From Piezodorus guildinii (lineage: Eukaryota; Arthropoda; Insecta; Hemiptera; Pentatomidae), in assembly GCA_023052935.1 (NCBI GenBank), contig CM041293.1, positions 168,661,341 to 168,725,340 on the forward strand: a DNA stretch of 64,000 nt. Direction: 5' to 3'. Under the pieces are notes generated by a model. It made no database searches. It had not been told where the DNA came from and saw nothing but the letters and a program-made list of their open reading frames with translations. Within the stretch, counting starts at the first letter, position 1. The number at the start of each line of letters is the position of its first letter. Positions 12,227 to 23,339 of this stretch are shown one piece after another. A program made the position numbers and the translations under genes.

Positions 12227-15200
12227 ATGCTTCCCTCTAAAGGATATTTTTCTGGCATGCCATGCCCTTTTTATGATTCTGGCATTTGTGAAAGACCGCA
12301 TTGTCATTTCAGGCATAGCAAAAAAGATAGAACTAATCCTTCAGAAGAAGATGGGACTAAATCAGAAAAAGACAGTAATGTCAATATTATCAAAGAATTA
12401 GTTACAGAAACTGTAAAACATGTTTTGTCACATACTGATAAGGGAGAAAACTCAAGTTTGAATACTGAAGCCATTGTGACTGATGTTGTTAAAACCTTCC
12501 AACCTGGTATTGAGTCTAAAATTGATGGATCTACCAAAGATTATTCTAATACTACTGAAGTTCCTTCTTATAAACCTACTCCTATATCTGAATTAAATAA
12601 AAAACATATTCCTGTTGTTTATGCCCCTACACGACCAGTTTATTTAGATAGATTTAAAAAGAGAGAAATCAAGGAATCTGCATTATATACACCGAGAAGT
12701 TTAAGTGAAAATTCTTCTCCTACCACTACTTATATCCCATCTTCTTCCAAAGCTCGCTGTGAAGCTTATTCCCCAGAAAACGTTGGCTCTTACAGGTATT
12801 TTACAAGTCAAATTTCTGATGATAATACCCCAGTTACCAATGATGAATCTAACGCCTCAACTGAAGAAAATAGTGCGGTTAAGATTAAATCAAATTTTGG
12901 ATTAGAAATAAGTAATCTTAAAACACTAGAAGCTTTAGATAAACTGATTGAAGATGAGTTCAACAACAAACCTCTTCCAGATTCACTGGGAAAAGATGAT
13001 GCCAAGTTAACTGAAGAAGATGACTTAAAACCTAGTACTACAAGTGACGTTCCACGCAAAAGTGAAAATTCATCAGAAAAAAATAAAAATCATCTAGTTT
13101 CCAAACATAGCCACTCTAAAAGTAAAGGGCATAGCAGTGATAGTTCTTCTAAACGTAGTTATAGCCATGAAAAGCACAGTCATTCAAAAAGTAAATCTCA
13201 TTCAGGAGAGGGTTCTTCTAAATCTCATATCAACAAAGAAAAGACTTCTAAATTAAGTACCTCTGATGAAAAACACAGTCCCTCTAAAAGCCATGCTAGT
13301 GATAGTTCTTCTAAACATTCTTCTAGCCATGATAAACACAACCATTCAAGAAGTAAAACTCATTCTAATGAAAGTTCTTCTAAAGAAGGTTCCAGCCATG
13401 AAAAACATTCAAAAAGTAAAAACCAATCTCATGATAGTGTTAAACATAGTTCTATTCATGAAAAACATTCAAAAAGTAAAAGCCATTCTAATGATAGTTC
13501 TAAACATAGTTCTAGTCATGAAAAACATTCAAAAAGTAAGAACCATTCTAATGACAGCTCTTCCAAATCACGCAGTAAAGAAAAGAATAAAATTAAAAGT
13601 TCATCCAAGAAGTGTTTAAAGGATAAGGATAAAGCTACTCATATCAAGGAAAAGAGTAAAGCTAATTCAAAAGAAAATAAAACTCCTGTGAAGTTAACAT
13701 CTGTTGATAGTAAGTTGCTTAATAAAGAAGAAAAAGTTAAAGAGGATTCAAAAACAAAACAAAAGAAAAAAGACACATTGCCCGGTAAAGAGAAGTCAAG
13801 GAACATCTCTAGTGATTCACATGCAATTATAAAATGTGATGCTGTCATCGAACAGAATTCAGTCAGCAGTTCTTCAGATTTAGAAGAAATTCATTGTCCA
13901 CAAGAACCTATTCTAATCGATTCATCATCATCGTCTTCATCGATTATTGAAAATTTTGAAGAACTTTCTCATAGTTCAATGTCACCAAAAATGGATTTGG
14001 ATAGTGATTCTGATATTGCTATGAATGTGCATTCATCCCCATCAGCCTCAGAATATGCTTGTGATTCTCCACCTCCAGCTAAAAGGCCTAAGGTAGATGA
14101 AGAAGATTTGAAAGTCACTCCTGCTCTGTTCACATCATCATTATTTTCTGATCGCTGGAAGAAAGCTCGTGAAACTGTAAAGAAATCATCGGCTGCAGGT
14201 AAAATTAAGATAGCTCATGTTCCAAATGTAACATCATTATTAAATGCTAAAGATAAAATTATTGCTAAAGCAAAATCGCCTCCTAAGGATGATCTCACAA
14301 ATTCTAAAAAAGTTGAAGACATTAAAAATGATCTTAGCGTTGGTAAGCGTGCTAGGAAAGCACATATGCCCTCAAAAGAAAGAATTAAATACCCATCCTT
14401 AATTATGGAAGAGAATCTGAAGGTTCCTGTTTCCATCCGTCAGTTATGCCTTAATAATTTATATGATGAGTATCTTAAATATTGTGAAGAAGATGAAGCA
14501 AAAGTGAAGGCTCAGACAGATGAAATAGAAATCTGTAGAAGATTACATGTGCCCAAAACTTATCAAAATGCAGTTGCTCTCTCTCTTTTAAAAATTAGAA
14601 AATTACAAGGGAAAAGTGATACAGAAACAGAAATGATGTCATCAAGCATTCTTTTGTCTCATTCTATTCCAGAATTTACGTATGGTTGGACAATATATAA
14701 GTGCTTTGCCGAGTATCTAATGAAAGAAGAAGAATTCATTAGTCATGGTTTCCCAATTGAACTTAAATCCAAATCTGGTACTGGTTATATTGAAAAGAGT
14801 GCTAGACGTTATGATGTAAAACAGCCTGATGATCCTAACTTAAGAATTTGTGCAAATTGTTCAAACAACTATTATGTGGATGAAAAAGGGTTTCCTGTAA
14901 AAGAATATGATTGCTTTTACCATTGGGGTAGATTAGCTAGGACAAGAGTTAGAGGAGGCATAACTGAATTTTATAGGTGTTGTAATGGCGAGATAGGTTC
15001 TGAGCCATGTACCAATGGGAGATATCATGTTTGTAATAGTTACGATGAAGACTGCTTAGAAGGATTCATCACATCACGTCCTTCAGATGAAGAACCAGAA
15101 AAAGCAGGAATATACGCCATGGATTGTGAAATGTGCTATACCACAAAAGGTCTAGATTTAACAAGATGTACTATTGTCGATTTAAATGGAAAAATGGTAT

Positions 15201-15655
15201 ATGATGAGGTCATTGTTCCTGAACATCCGATTCTCGATTATAATACTAGGTTTAGTGGAATTACAGAAGATATGATATTAAAATCACGAAAAAAATTAAG
15301 ACATGTACAAAGGGATTTATTAAAACTGGTTAATGAAAAGTCAATTTTGGTAGGTCATTCATTAGAAAATGATTTCAAAGCCTTAAGACTGTTCCATAGG
15401 ACAGTTGTTGACACGAGTATTGTTTTTCCTCATCATATGGGCTTACCTTACAAAAGAGCCTTGAAGTTGATTGCCAAAGATATTTTAAAAATTAACATTC
15501 AAGAAAATGAATCAGGTCATGACAGTTATGAGGATGCCAATACATGTATGCAAATTATGATGACTAAAATTAAAGAAGACGCTAAAAAAAGGAAACCAAG
15601 AGTCATCATCAGTTTAGATTCCAAAAGCAAAACAAAATCTAATTCAGCTAGGTGA
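12227..15655 (+). CDS. REXO1: REXO1, RNA exonuclease 1 homolog
   Basis: This is an uninterrupted ORF of 1142 codons. The N-terminus has a CCCH zinc finger of form CX7CX4CX3H (C13, C21, C26, H30) in the context PCPFYDSGICERPHCHFRH, the usual start of REXO1 proteins, which supports ATG 12227. Residues ~285-470 are a low-complexity array rich in Ser, Lys and His built on HEKHSKSKSHSNDSS-like units, followed by Lys- and Ser/acid-rich linkers and a PPAKRPK nuclear-signal-like motif. The C-terminal ~180 residues are a DEDDh 3'-5' exonuclease domain: YAMDCEMC (D966, E968), GHSLENDF (D1049) and HDSYED (H1098, D1103), so all catalytic residues are present. A Cys/His block before it (RCCNGEIGSEPC) fits the family. 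REXO1 acts on RNA and, in vertebrates, binds Elongin A; the function here is inferred by homology. AATAAA signals follow at 16241 and 16308. The lack of introns in so long a coding region is unusual. Confidence 0.93.
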   Translation: MLPSKGYFSGMPCPFYDSGICERPHCHFRHSKKDRTNPSEEDGTKSEKDSNVNIIKELVTETVKHVLSHTDKGENSSLNTEAIVTDVVKTFQPGIESKIDGSTKDYSNTTEVPSYKPTPISELNKKHIPVVYAPTRPVYLDRFKKREIKESALYTPRSLSENSSPTTTYIPSSSKARCEAYSPENVGSYRYFTSQISDDNTPVTNDESNASTEENSAVKIKSNFGLEISNLKTLEALDKLIEDEFNNKPLPDSLGKDDAKLTEEDDLKPSTTSDVPRKSENSSEKNKNHLVSKHSHSKSKGHSSDSSSKRSYSHEKHSHSKSKSHSGEGSSKSHINKEKTSKLSTSDEKHSPSKSHASDSSSKHSSSHDKHNHSRSKTHSNESSSKEGSSHEKHSKSKNQSHDSVKHSSIHEKHSKSKSHSNDSSKHSSSHEKHSKSKNHSNDSSSKSRSKEKNKIKSSSKKCLKDKDKATHIKEKSKANSKENKTPVKLTSVDSKLLNKEEKVKEDSKTKQKKKDTLPGKEKSRNISSDSHAIIKCDAVIEQNSVSSSSDLEEIHCPQEPILIDSSSSSSSIIENFEELSHSSMSPKMDLDSDSDIAMNVHSSPSASEYACDSPPPAKRPKVDEEDLKVTPALFTSSLFSDRWKKARETVKKSSAAGKIKIAHVPNVTSLLNAKDKIIAKAKSPPKDDLTNSKKVEDIKNDLSVGKRARKAHMPSKERIKYPSLIMEENLKVPVSIRQLCLNNLYDEYLKYCEEDEAKVKAQTDEIEICRRLHVPKTYQNAVALSLLKIRKLQGKSDTETEMMSSSILLSHSIPEFTYGWTIYKCFAEYLMKEEEFISHGFPIELKSKSGTGYIEKSARRYDVKQPDDPNLRICANCSNNYYVDEKGFPVKEYDCFYHWGRLARTRVRGGITEFYRCCNGEIGSEPCTNGRYHVCNSYDEDCLEGFITSRPSDEEPEKAGIYAMDCEMCYTTKGLDLTRCTIVDLNGKMVYDEVIVPEHPILDYNTRFSGITEDMILKSRKKLRHVQRDLLKLVNEKSILVGHSLENDFKALRLFHRTVVDTSIVFPHHMGLPYKRALKLIAKDILKINIQENESGHDSYEDANTCMQIMMTKIKEDAKKRKPRVIISLDSKSKTKSNSAR

Positions 15656-17631
15656 ATTTATATTTGCATTAGAGTTGGTAATATGGAATGATAGAATTGG
15701 AAAGAAACAAGTTTTTAAGCCTTCTTCCAATTCAGTGATGTCTATGTATAAACAGAGTCCAGTACTTTAGATATTGGAGTCATATTTTGTACAACAAGAA
15801 TTATAGGCGGTGGTAATAGTATTTTACACAATATCTGATTATGTTGGAATAATTTTCTAACCACTTTAAAAACTGATGGTTTAATAACCTAGTAAATTGG
15901 CGGCTACATGAGATATCTAATGTTTGCTGAAAGTGGTTGTCCCTCATTTTATTTCATATTTCTCAGGGTTTACGATTTTTGATGGTTCTGATTTCATATT
16001 TATTTAAATAATGACTTTTTATCTTTAATTAAGTATTAATTCAATGAATACTATGAAAAAGAGAAATGTCTTGATAAACTTTTTATAAAAGCTTCAATCT
16101 AACTGTGATAATTTTAGATTAAATAGTGATGAATTAGAATTATAAAAATTAATGAATATCTTGTACTGTAATATATGTGTGTATATACTATAGTTGATTA
16201 TTTATTGGATTATCGTTAATTTTGGATGTTAAGAAGACAAAATAAATTGATTTTTGTTATTGTCATAATTATTATTATTTAAAGTACCATTGTACTTAAT
16301 TTATCACAATAAATTTCTGGGTTGCCTTTTATGTGTCCCATTAAAATTGTTTACTTTTATATCACTCACAGGTCAACATATATAATATAATGTTAATATA
16401 TGTTGGTAAGTAAAAGTAATAAAAAAAAAAAAAAAGAACGATCTGTTTAACATGAAGAATCATAAGAAAAAATGGATTGATTGTGTAATGGAAGGAAACT
16501 AATACCTATTCTGGAAACTTTTAGTAATATACCTAATTTTGAAAGTGTGTACTAGAAATAAGACATATCAAATGAGTATTCGCCCTTGAAATACTGAGTT
16601 TTTCGTTTTCTCTTAAGATTTAATCAATAAGTGATTTATGTTGACACTTAAATAAGAATGTGATTGATTGGAATAATCAACTTGGTATTAGAAAGAGTTA
16701 CTCTTGAAGATTCATATGTCGAATTCCATAAATAAATTGTGAAGATTGAAGAATATGGAAGTGTCTTGATTTGATCGATTAAAACATTGGTGTTATAAGT
16801 TCTCCAAAACCAAGTCTGGAATCTGCATGCTTACTGGAATGACTTTAAAAATGGCTTATGGTTTCAAACTTTTTTTTTTCCTTTTATTACAAACTACACC
16901 TCTTTTTTCAGCCACACTTATCCATGTAGTTTAACAAGTGCCTCAATTTCAATACCAATCCCTTGAAAAATAGCATGAAATTATTTTTAAAAATGTTATA
17001 TAAAAGTTTTAGGATTGAGGAAATATGTAAGGTATAGTTTTGTTTGTTGCTTTGATATAATATCCTTCGTAGCTTGGAAGTATCAAATAATTGGTTTTTT
17101 AGATTTGCAGACTGCCAAAGGAAATTCAAGATTACATCAAATCACTCAATTAGTTCTTAATTTAGAATCCCCTGGGGGCATTTTCATTACTTAAAACATT
17201 TGAAATTACGATGGCATTACCTCAACAGTGAGTATTTTTTTATATATTACTAAATATTCATCCTTTACTATAATATTACAGCTTTCTATTTTACTAAGCT
17301 CAAACAATTTTTTCCCTTAAAACGAATGCATTTATTAATTCAAAAGTTTAATAATAGGATAGTATTTTTCTTTTTGAAATTTCTTCCTCATTTTCAATGG
17401 AACCTCATAAGTCTCATGGAGAACGAGGATGAAACTTCAAGAAGCAAATTGATACCCTTGTATAAAACCAATGTTAAACAAATACCATGTTATTATAATC
17501 CAATAAGAGAGATAAGTCAGTTTTTTGAATACTTATTAGTTCGACAAATTTATTCATGATTTATTTGTTCATTTATTTCTTTATTAGTTGTCAGTCATAT
17601 TTTAGTAATAGACTATTGCTGTGGTACTAAT
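15656..17631. other. REXO1 3' flank and AT-rich intergenic DNA
   Basis: The probable REXO1 3' UTR ends near the AATAAA at 16241-16246 or 16308-16313. After that I see only AT-rich DNA with an A run at 16420 and no credible ORF, RNA gene or transposon. Confidence 0.5.
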
Positions 17632-18522
17632 TTTTTACTTTCACTTACCTAGATATGAAATATATAGTAAGGGAAAGTATTGCAATCGTGAAAATTTTCT
17701 AATTCCAGTTTTCTACGGAAATACACGTTTTGGGATCTCCTGAGTCCAAATTACCAAGTCCCGCAAAAAGGTGTGTGTTTGTGTGTGGTAACTCCTGGGC
17801 GAAAACGAAAAGTCCTATGAAACTGAAATTTCACGCTCGAGACATTACAAAACCTTTTCTTCAAAATCAGTTTAAAAGAAGAGCCACTTTATACCATGCA
17901 TTTGCACATTTTTTCGATTTTCTCAAAAACTGTTCCGACGGTTTTGATTAAACTCGCTATATCGATGTAAAATTTAATGGGCTTTAGTATCATTTAGGTT
18001 TCATTCGGATTTAAATGGTCTGACAGGGCTTAAATGCCGATATTTTAAATTTTCTTTCTCTAAAGTACCTTTAATTTTGTTGATTCTATAAAAATAACTA
18101 TATTATCTTGTTACCACTGATGAAAAACTAGTAAATATATAAATTGAATGAATTCGATACCCATCTAAAGGAGAAAAGAGAAAAAAATATTTTTCTAATG
18201 CAATTTTTTGTTTTTGAACATAAGAGCAGTAATATACATGTGTGATATACCGTTGGAAAGCTAAAGATTTAAAAAAAAAAATATCTTATACTCAAGTTTG
18301 TAAAAGTTAATAAGATGTGATGAAAAGCCGATAAATCTAACTAATTATTTTAGATAATAATATAATAGATTTTTTTAAAAACACATGTTTCTAAATAAAT
18401 TCAATTTAATTTATTCTTGAATGCTTTCACTCATTTTTATCTAACTGTATTTGAAAATTCTTTAATCAATTTAAAAAATGGAGGTAAGTGAAAGTTGTGT
18501 GTGGCCCACATCAGATTTTTTT
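17632..18522 (+). repeat. R900: unnamed ~0.9-kb interspersed repeat, fullest plus-strand copy
   Basis: The element starts in TTTTTACTTTCACTTACCTA and ends in GGAGGTAAGTGAAAGTTGTG plus a CATCAGATTTTTTT edge. The motif ACTTTCACTTACCT is thus inverted at the two ends, and the left end also folds on itself with AGTAAGGGAAAGT 30 bases inside. Five more full or partial copies occur at 5889-6066, 29594-30206, 36784-36936, 39176-40070 and 40068-40556. It resembles a non-autonomous TIR element in size and ends. An open frame at 17730-17951 (VCGNSWAKTKSPMKLKFH ... LKNCSDGFD) recurs in the copy at 39176-40070, so it may be a remnant of coding sequence. I do not recognise the family. Confidence 0.7.
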
Positions 18523-19485
18523 CTGCTACTTTAGGACAGAGTCAGGTGAGCTGAAATTCGGTTTGTAGGGCACCCCAATAAGTTTTTTATTTGTATAAGT
18601 TTTTAGTCATATCTTTTATATTGCGTCTTAAATTTTCTCTTCTTTTTTTCTTACTACACATAGGAAAGCATGAGCTATTCTATGAGTTATTTTAAGCAGG
18701 GTAATATGTTAACATTAATTCAGTGAAACTATCATGAAATACTTTATCACCAGCCCAGGCCAGTATTCACTCACAGCCACTATTGAATAAATTCTTCCAC
18801 AGTCTGTACAAGATTTAAAAGCTAGATGGTCGAGGGTACACCCTGTTGGGGGTATCTCTGGCTGTCGTTACTACCCTTCATTTACACTTTCTCAATTAAT
18901 ATATTTCCATATTATCTAATAATACAATACTATTACTAAAAGTAAACATTAAAATGGAGCATAACTCTTAATGATTATGCCACCTAGACACTTTAGCTCC
19001 CATTCCCTTTTTTTTTTATATTTTTATTGTTTATACCTACCTGACCCAAACCCGGCTTTTTGTGATAACTCAAAACTATTTCCCATAGTCACTTCATTAG
19101 GTATTTAAAAAGATTGTGTGTCTGAGATAAAAAAAAAACTTTTGCCACAAGTATAAATATAGTTCCATTTTTTTTTAGAAAATAATAAATATAAGTATTA
19201 TTATAAATGATAGGACTCTTCCATGAATATATTTTGAAGTAACAAATGTTACATTTAATTATTTAAGTCATGCTTAAATTGCCAGTATTATGGCAGGGTA
19301 TTTTGATGGTACTCCTCACACTTGTCAACGTTAAGTCTGCTACAGTCTTGCTTTCTCTCAAGGTGTACCCTATATCATTATCCTGAACATAAATAATTGT
19401 GAATTTGATATTATTATATTGGTGTTAGCTGTAGTATTAAAGAAGATCTATATGAGACAAAAATATAGTGTGGGTTGAGATGTAT
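18523..19485. other. Intergenic DNA, nothing recognised
   Basis: This is slightly less AT-rich at 18760-18900, but I find no domain match, splice-consistent exon or transposon hallmark. An unseen upstream exon of the DGCR2-like gene could lie here; I could not find one. Confidence 0.4.
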
Positions 19486-20641
19486 TGGGTTGTCCGGAAA
19501 GTTCGTAGAGAAATTTGGACAAAAATTAAAATTGATGAACAGCTTAAAATTGATTTATTTAATCTACAAAATAATTACCACCCTTAGCGATTACCCTTTC
19601 CCAACGGCTTGGATGGTCCATTATCTCTTTTTTCCAAAAATCACTGTTCTTACTCCTGAAGAACAATAAAAGGTCCGTTTTGACATATACATCTTCTGAA
19701 GAGTAGGATTTCTTTTGTAGAAAATTTTTGAGGGAACGGAAAAAATGGAAATCCAAAGGAGCAATGTCAGGAGTGTATGGCAGGTGAGGTAAAGCATACC
19801 ATTTGCCAATTCTGGCCGTTTCTTTTCAACTGCTGCCTTCAATCGATCTAACTGGACGCAGTAAAAGTCCGTATTTATAGTTTGGTTTTGTGGAAGGAGC
19901 TCAAAATATATGATTCCCTTCCGATCCCTCCAAATACTGAGCATCACCTTTCTTGGATGCAAGCTGGCCTTTGGTGTTACGAGTGGCATCGTTCCAGGCA
20001 ACCCCAAGATGTTTTTTGGCTGGTGTTGATATAGAGAATCCATTTTTCGTCACCAGTAACAACTTTTTCAAAAATGGATCCTCCACATTTTTTTTCAGCA
20101 GCAAATCACAACTCGAAATCCTTTCAATAAGGTTCCTTTCACTGAGCTCATGGGGAACCCAAACGTCGTAACGACATAGTTATCGGGCTTCTTTAGATGA
20201 TCGAAATTCGTGGATTGTTTCTGATGACTGTCATAATATCCTCGATGTCAAGAGTTGAACTCCGGCTAGCCCGGGGCTGCTCTTCCAAATTGAAATCTCC
20301 TGATCTAAACCGCCAAAACCACTTCTGTACCGTGCTATCAGCAATTGAATAGCTGTCATACATGGCACAAATCTTTCCTGCAGTTTGGGCTGTGTTTTTC
20401 CCTTTTATAAAGAAGAACAGCATAATATGCCGAAAATGAACTGAATCGTCACTCATGTGTTATGGTTTGCAATAAACTACACTACTGAGCTTTAATAAAG
20501 ACAAATTCATTGTTTAAACATAGTTACATCCATGAGGATTAAAGGCATATAAATAAATAGTAACTTTGTGATTCATTTTTAGTAGAAAAATAAAAGGTAA
20601 ATTTTATTTTAAAATCTCTATGAACCTTTCGGACAACCCAA
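19486..20641 (-). mobile_element. mariner-family transposon, defective
   Basis: The ends are inverted repeats of about 28 bases beginning TTGGGTTGTCCGGAAAGTTC at left and its near complement at right, flanked by TA on both sides (19484-19485 and 20642-20643). On the minus strand, broken frames give a mariner transposase: an N-terminal helix-turn-helix region at 20193-20456 (TVQKWFWRFRSGDFNLEEQP), then HPRKVMLSIWRDRKGIIYFE, LLPQNQTINTDFYCVQLDRL and RPELANGMLYL at 19621-20043, and a C-terminal block ending YKRNPTLQ. Several frame shifts and a missing stretch after the second catalytic region make it non-autonomous. Related truncated copies sit in the duplicated block at 44215 and 50049. Confidence 0.9.
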
Positions 20642-21696
20642 TAGTTGTAGAAGTTCAGGGACATTTCCTCCTCTTAGAACTATATGAAAATCCATAATTT
20701 AATTAAAAAAATTTTCATTTGATATAATTGTCTAGAACAGAAAGTACCACAGTTACTCCTTGTGAGGTGTAATAGTACTAAATGTATCCTTTACACCTGC
20801 TATGAAAGTGCCACTTTTTCAAAAATGTTGAAAAAGTTCAGTTCTAATCAAATGATATCAGTCAAATTGATTTCCATCATCAGTAGTGTTTCAATAAGCC
20901 TATCAGATGACCAGTATGCTGAAATATGATGCAGTATTAACTCATAAATATTGATTAAGCTTTTTTAGTTTGAATTATTTTTAAAATGTAATAATTACAA
21001 TTATGGTCTAAAGATTTTTGTTGGGAAAACTTAGTAGTTTTTATATTCCATTTAAGGTTTTATTCATTTTAGTAGTTGCAATTATTGAATAATGGTGGTG
21101 ATTCATTAATTGACTTTTCTCTGCTTATATAACAGTTCAAGAATTTTTATTGTTTTGGAAGGAACAATCATACAAATAATGAAAGTCATTGTTAATCATA
21201 CAAAATGTTTTTGTTTGAGAACAATTTAACATTGTGTTCCAATTAGTTTGGGCTTTAATGACTTTCTTCACTATTTTTTCTATCTGTTAAGTAATTTTTT
21301 TTCTAACCTAGGCAGCAAGGGAGAATACTATAATGACTGAAAATTCCTGATAAACCTGTGCTCCTTTATAACAGGTTGATAAAAATAGAGAATATTAAAC
21401 TACTTTTCTGAAGCTATAGTACTTATAAGTGGTTAATCTACTCAGAAACGGTAAGAATTAATTTGAATTGTGTTTTCATTGTAATTATATCCAACATGCT
21501 TTAGTTTTCCTATTGTAGCTTATCAACAGAGGTTGCTGATTATTGACTTAATTTTTTTATATGGTTAAATTAATTTATTTTGTAATTATTATAATTACAT
21601 ATTAATAATTTGATAAGTTATTTGTATTTATTATAATGCTTTTATAGTAAAGTTGTATTATCTTACAATGTACGATTAACAATTTAGGTAAAGTTG
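20642..21696. other. AT-rich intergenic DNA
   Basis: I see no gene, RNA or recognisable mobile element in this stretch. Confidence 0.5.
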
Positions 21697-21953
21697 GGGT
21701 TACATGTAGCATGGTGGTTAGCATAACAGCCTCCTATGCCCAAAGTCCTGGGTTCAAACCTGCAGGTGGCCCTAGGATTTTTTAATGGGAGTAAAAAATC
21801 CTTAGTTATGCCGTCCTTTGGCGAGGAGACGTTAAAAGGTGGTCCCGAGCCTGTGCGAAATTAAACCTGGATAGGCAAAATTCAGGACTCCCACCGTAGC
21901 ATCATCCGATTAGCCACAGTAGCATAAAGGGGCTTTAAATAAATAAATAAATT
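21697..21953 (+). mobile_element. tRNA-derived SINE, family A, best copy
   Basis: The head carries an A-box-like TAGCATGGTGGTTAGCA and a B-box GGGTTCAAACCTG spaced as in a tRNA, the internal RNA polymerase III promoter of SINEs. The body holds CTAGGATTTTTTAATGGGAG and its partial inverse AAAAAATCCTTAG, then GGTCCCGAGCCTGTGCG. The tail is AAATAAATAAATAAAT. Other copies are at 8017-8285 (-) and 22681-22937 (-), with fragments at 36937-36975, 47197 and 53030. Confidence 0.8.
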
Positions 21954-22439
21954 AGGTAAAATTCAGAACTACCAGGTTTGCACCATTAAGCATTACTTGG
22001 CAATATTACAAGTAGAAGTTTAAGCAATAAATGGTTGCAAAGGGCCCCAAAGAGTTATCAATTATTTTTTAAATAATCAAAAGAGTTCTAATAAATCCTC
22101 TATAAAATAATTGAACTAATCTAAAAACAAGATATAGTTAAATAAAATCTATAATAGATAGATTTTGTGTTACTGTAATATAATAGCATGTGTTAGTAAG
22201 CTATTGGAATATTAAATTAACTAAATATTAATCCTATTGAAGTATTGGAAATTGTTATTATTAACATTTCATGAAGCATTATGCATTGGGATAAAAATAT
22301 TATAAATAAATGAATACATTGTGTTGCAGTAGACAGAATTGTCTTGCATGCATTCTGATGCTATGGAGAAAATTTCAAAATATACATAATAAATGAATAA
22401 GAAAAGGTTCAATTAATTCATAATAAATATTTACTTACT

Positions 22440-22610
22440 TATTGGTGGTGTATTCTAACATGGGATACCGCTTCAGATCAGAGCTGAGCTCCGCCCATCT
22501 CTATCTTCCCAGTCTCCCTCCAATAGATTTCAACCAGCCATCTCTTCTCGGAATCCATCCATCCACGTAGTCCTGAGTCATACTCGCCTACACTTTCCAA
22601 CATCATTAAT
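22440..22610 (-). mobile_element. Possible non-LTR retrotransposon 3' scrap
   Basis: This is a small GC-richer island. Its minus strand reads RGWMDSEKRWLVEI and WRETGKIEMGG-like words reminiscent of the far C-terminus of insect reverse-transcriptase ORFs. It is too short to assign. Confidence 0.3.
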
Positions 22611-22680
22611 AAATATTTTTAAAATATATTAATCAATAAAATATATTCTTTTAACATATTAAAAATTTAATCAAATATTA

Positions 22681-22937
22681 CTTATTTTATTTGTTTAACA
22701 TCACTTTATGCTACTTTGGTTAATTGGACGATGCTGTAGTGGGAGTACTAAATTTTGCCTATCCAGGCTTAATTAGGATAGGGATCTTAAATGAGTATCT
22801 TACATCGCACAAGCTCGGGACCACCTTTTTATATCCTACCCAAGGGACAGTATAACTAAGGATTTTTTACTCCCATTAAAAAATTCTTGGGCCATCTGCT
22901 AGGTTTATGCTAGCCACTACACCATATGTGATCCCTA
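22681..22937 (-). mobile_element. tRNA-derived SINE, family A
   Basis: This is a minus-strand copy with the tail side at left (CACTTTATGCTACTTTGG) and the diverged tRNA-like head at right near 22900-22935. The B box is damaged by a small deletion. Confidence 0.7.
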
Positions 22938-23339
22938 ATCAAATATTATGTACCTAACTAAATTTGATTTATTATTATAAAATTTACATGGAAGTGAATA
23001 GAATCAGATCAATGAAATCAAAGAAACTGCTTTTTAATTTTTGTAACTTTTCAAAAAAGTCAGTTTGTACTGTTTATTTAATAAAAAAAATCAGTCTGGC
23101 AGTTGTATTTTGTATAAGTAATCATATACTAATAATACTTATAAGTTCGAATTCATCCCTCTTTTTTTTTCACCTTAATTTCACTTGACCATGAAATGAA
23201 TAAGAAAGAAGAGATGGTTTGAATGGTCAATACTTATTAAAAATTAATCCCAAAAATTTATGTATTTTCATGAAATATGCACGTAACATGAACCAATGTT
23301 TTTAAACTATGTTATTTGGTAAATGAATATTATGTTTTA

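Noticed and set aside
13266..13619. Second long frame inside REXO1
   Set aside because: It is the +1 frame of the repeat array in REXO1, rich in Met, Ile and Leu only because of the repeated codons.
19953..20171. Plus-strand frame over the mariner
   Set aside because: Antisense shadow of transposase sequence.
21697..21770. Possible tRNA gene
   Set aside because: tRNA-like head of a SINE with several copies and an (AAAT)n tail.
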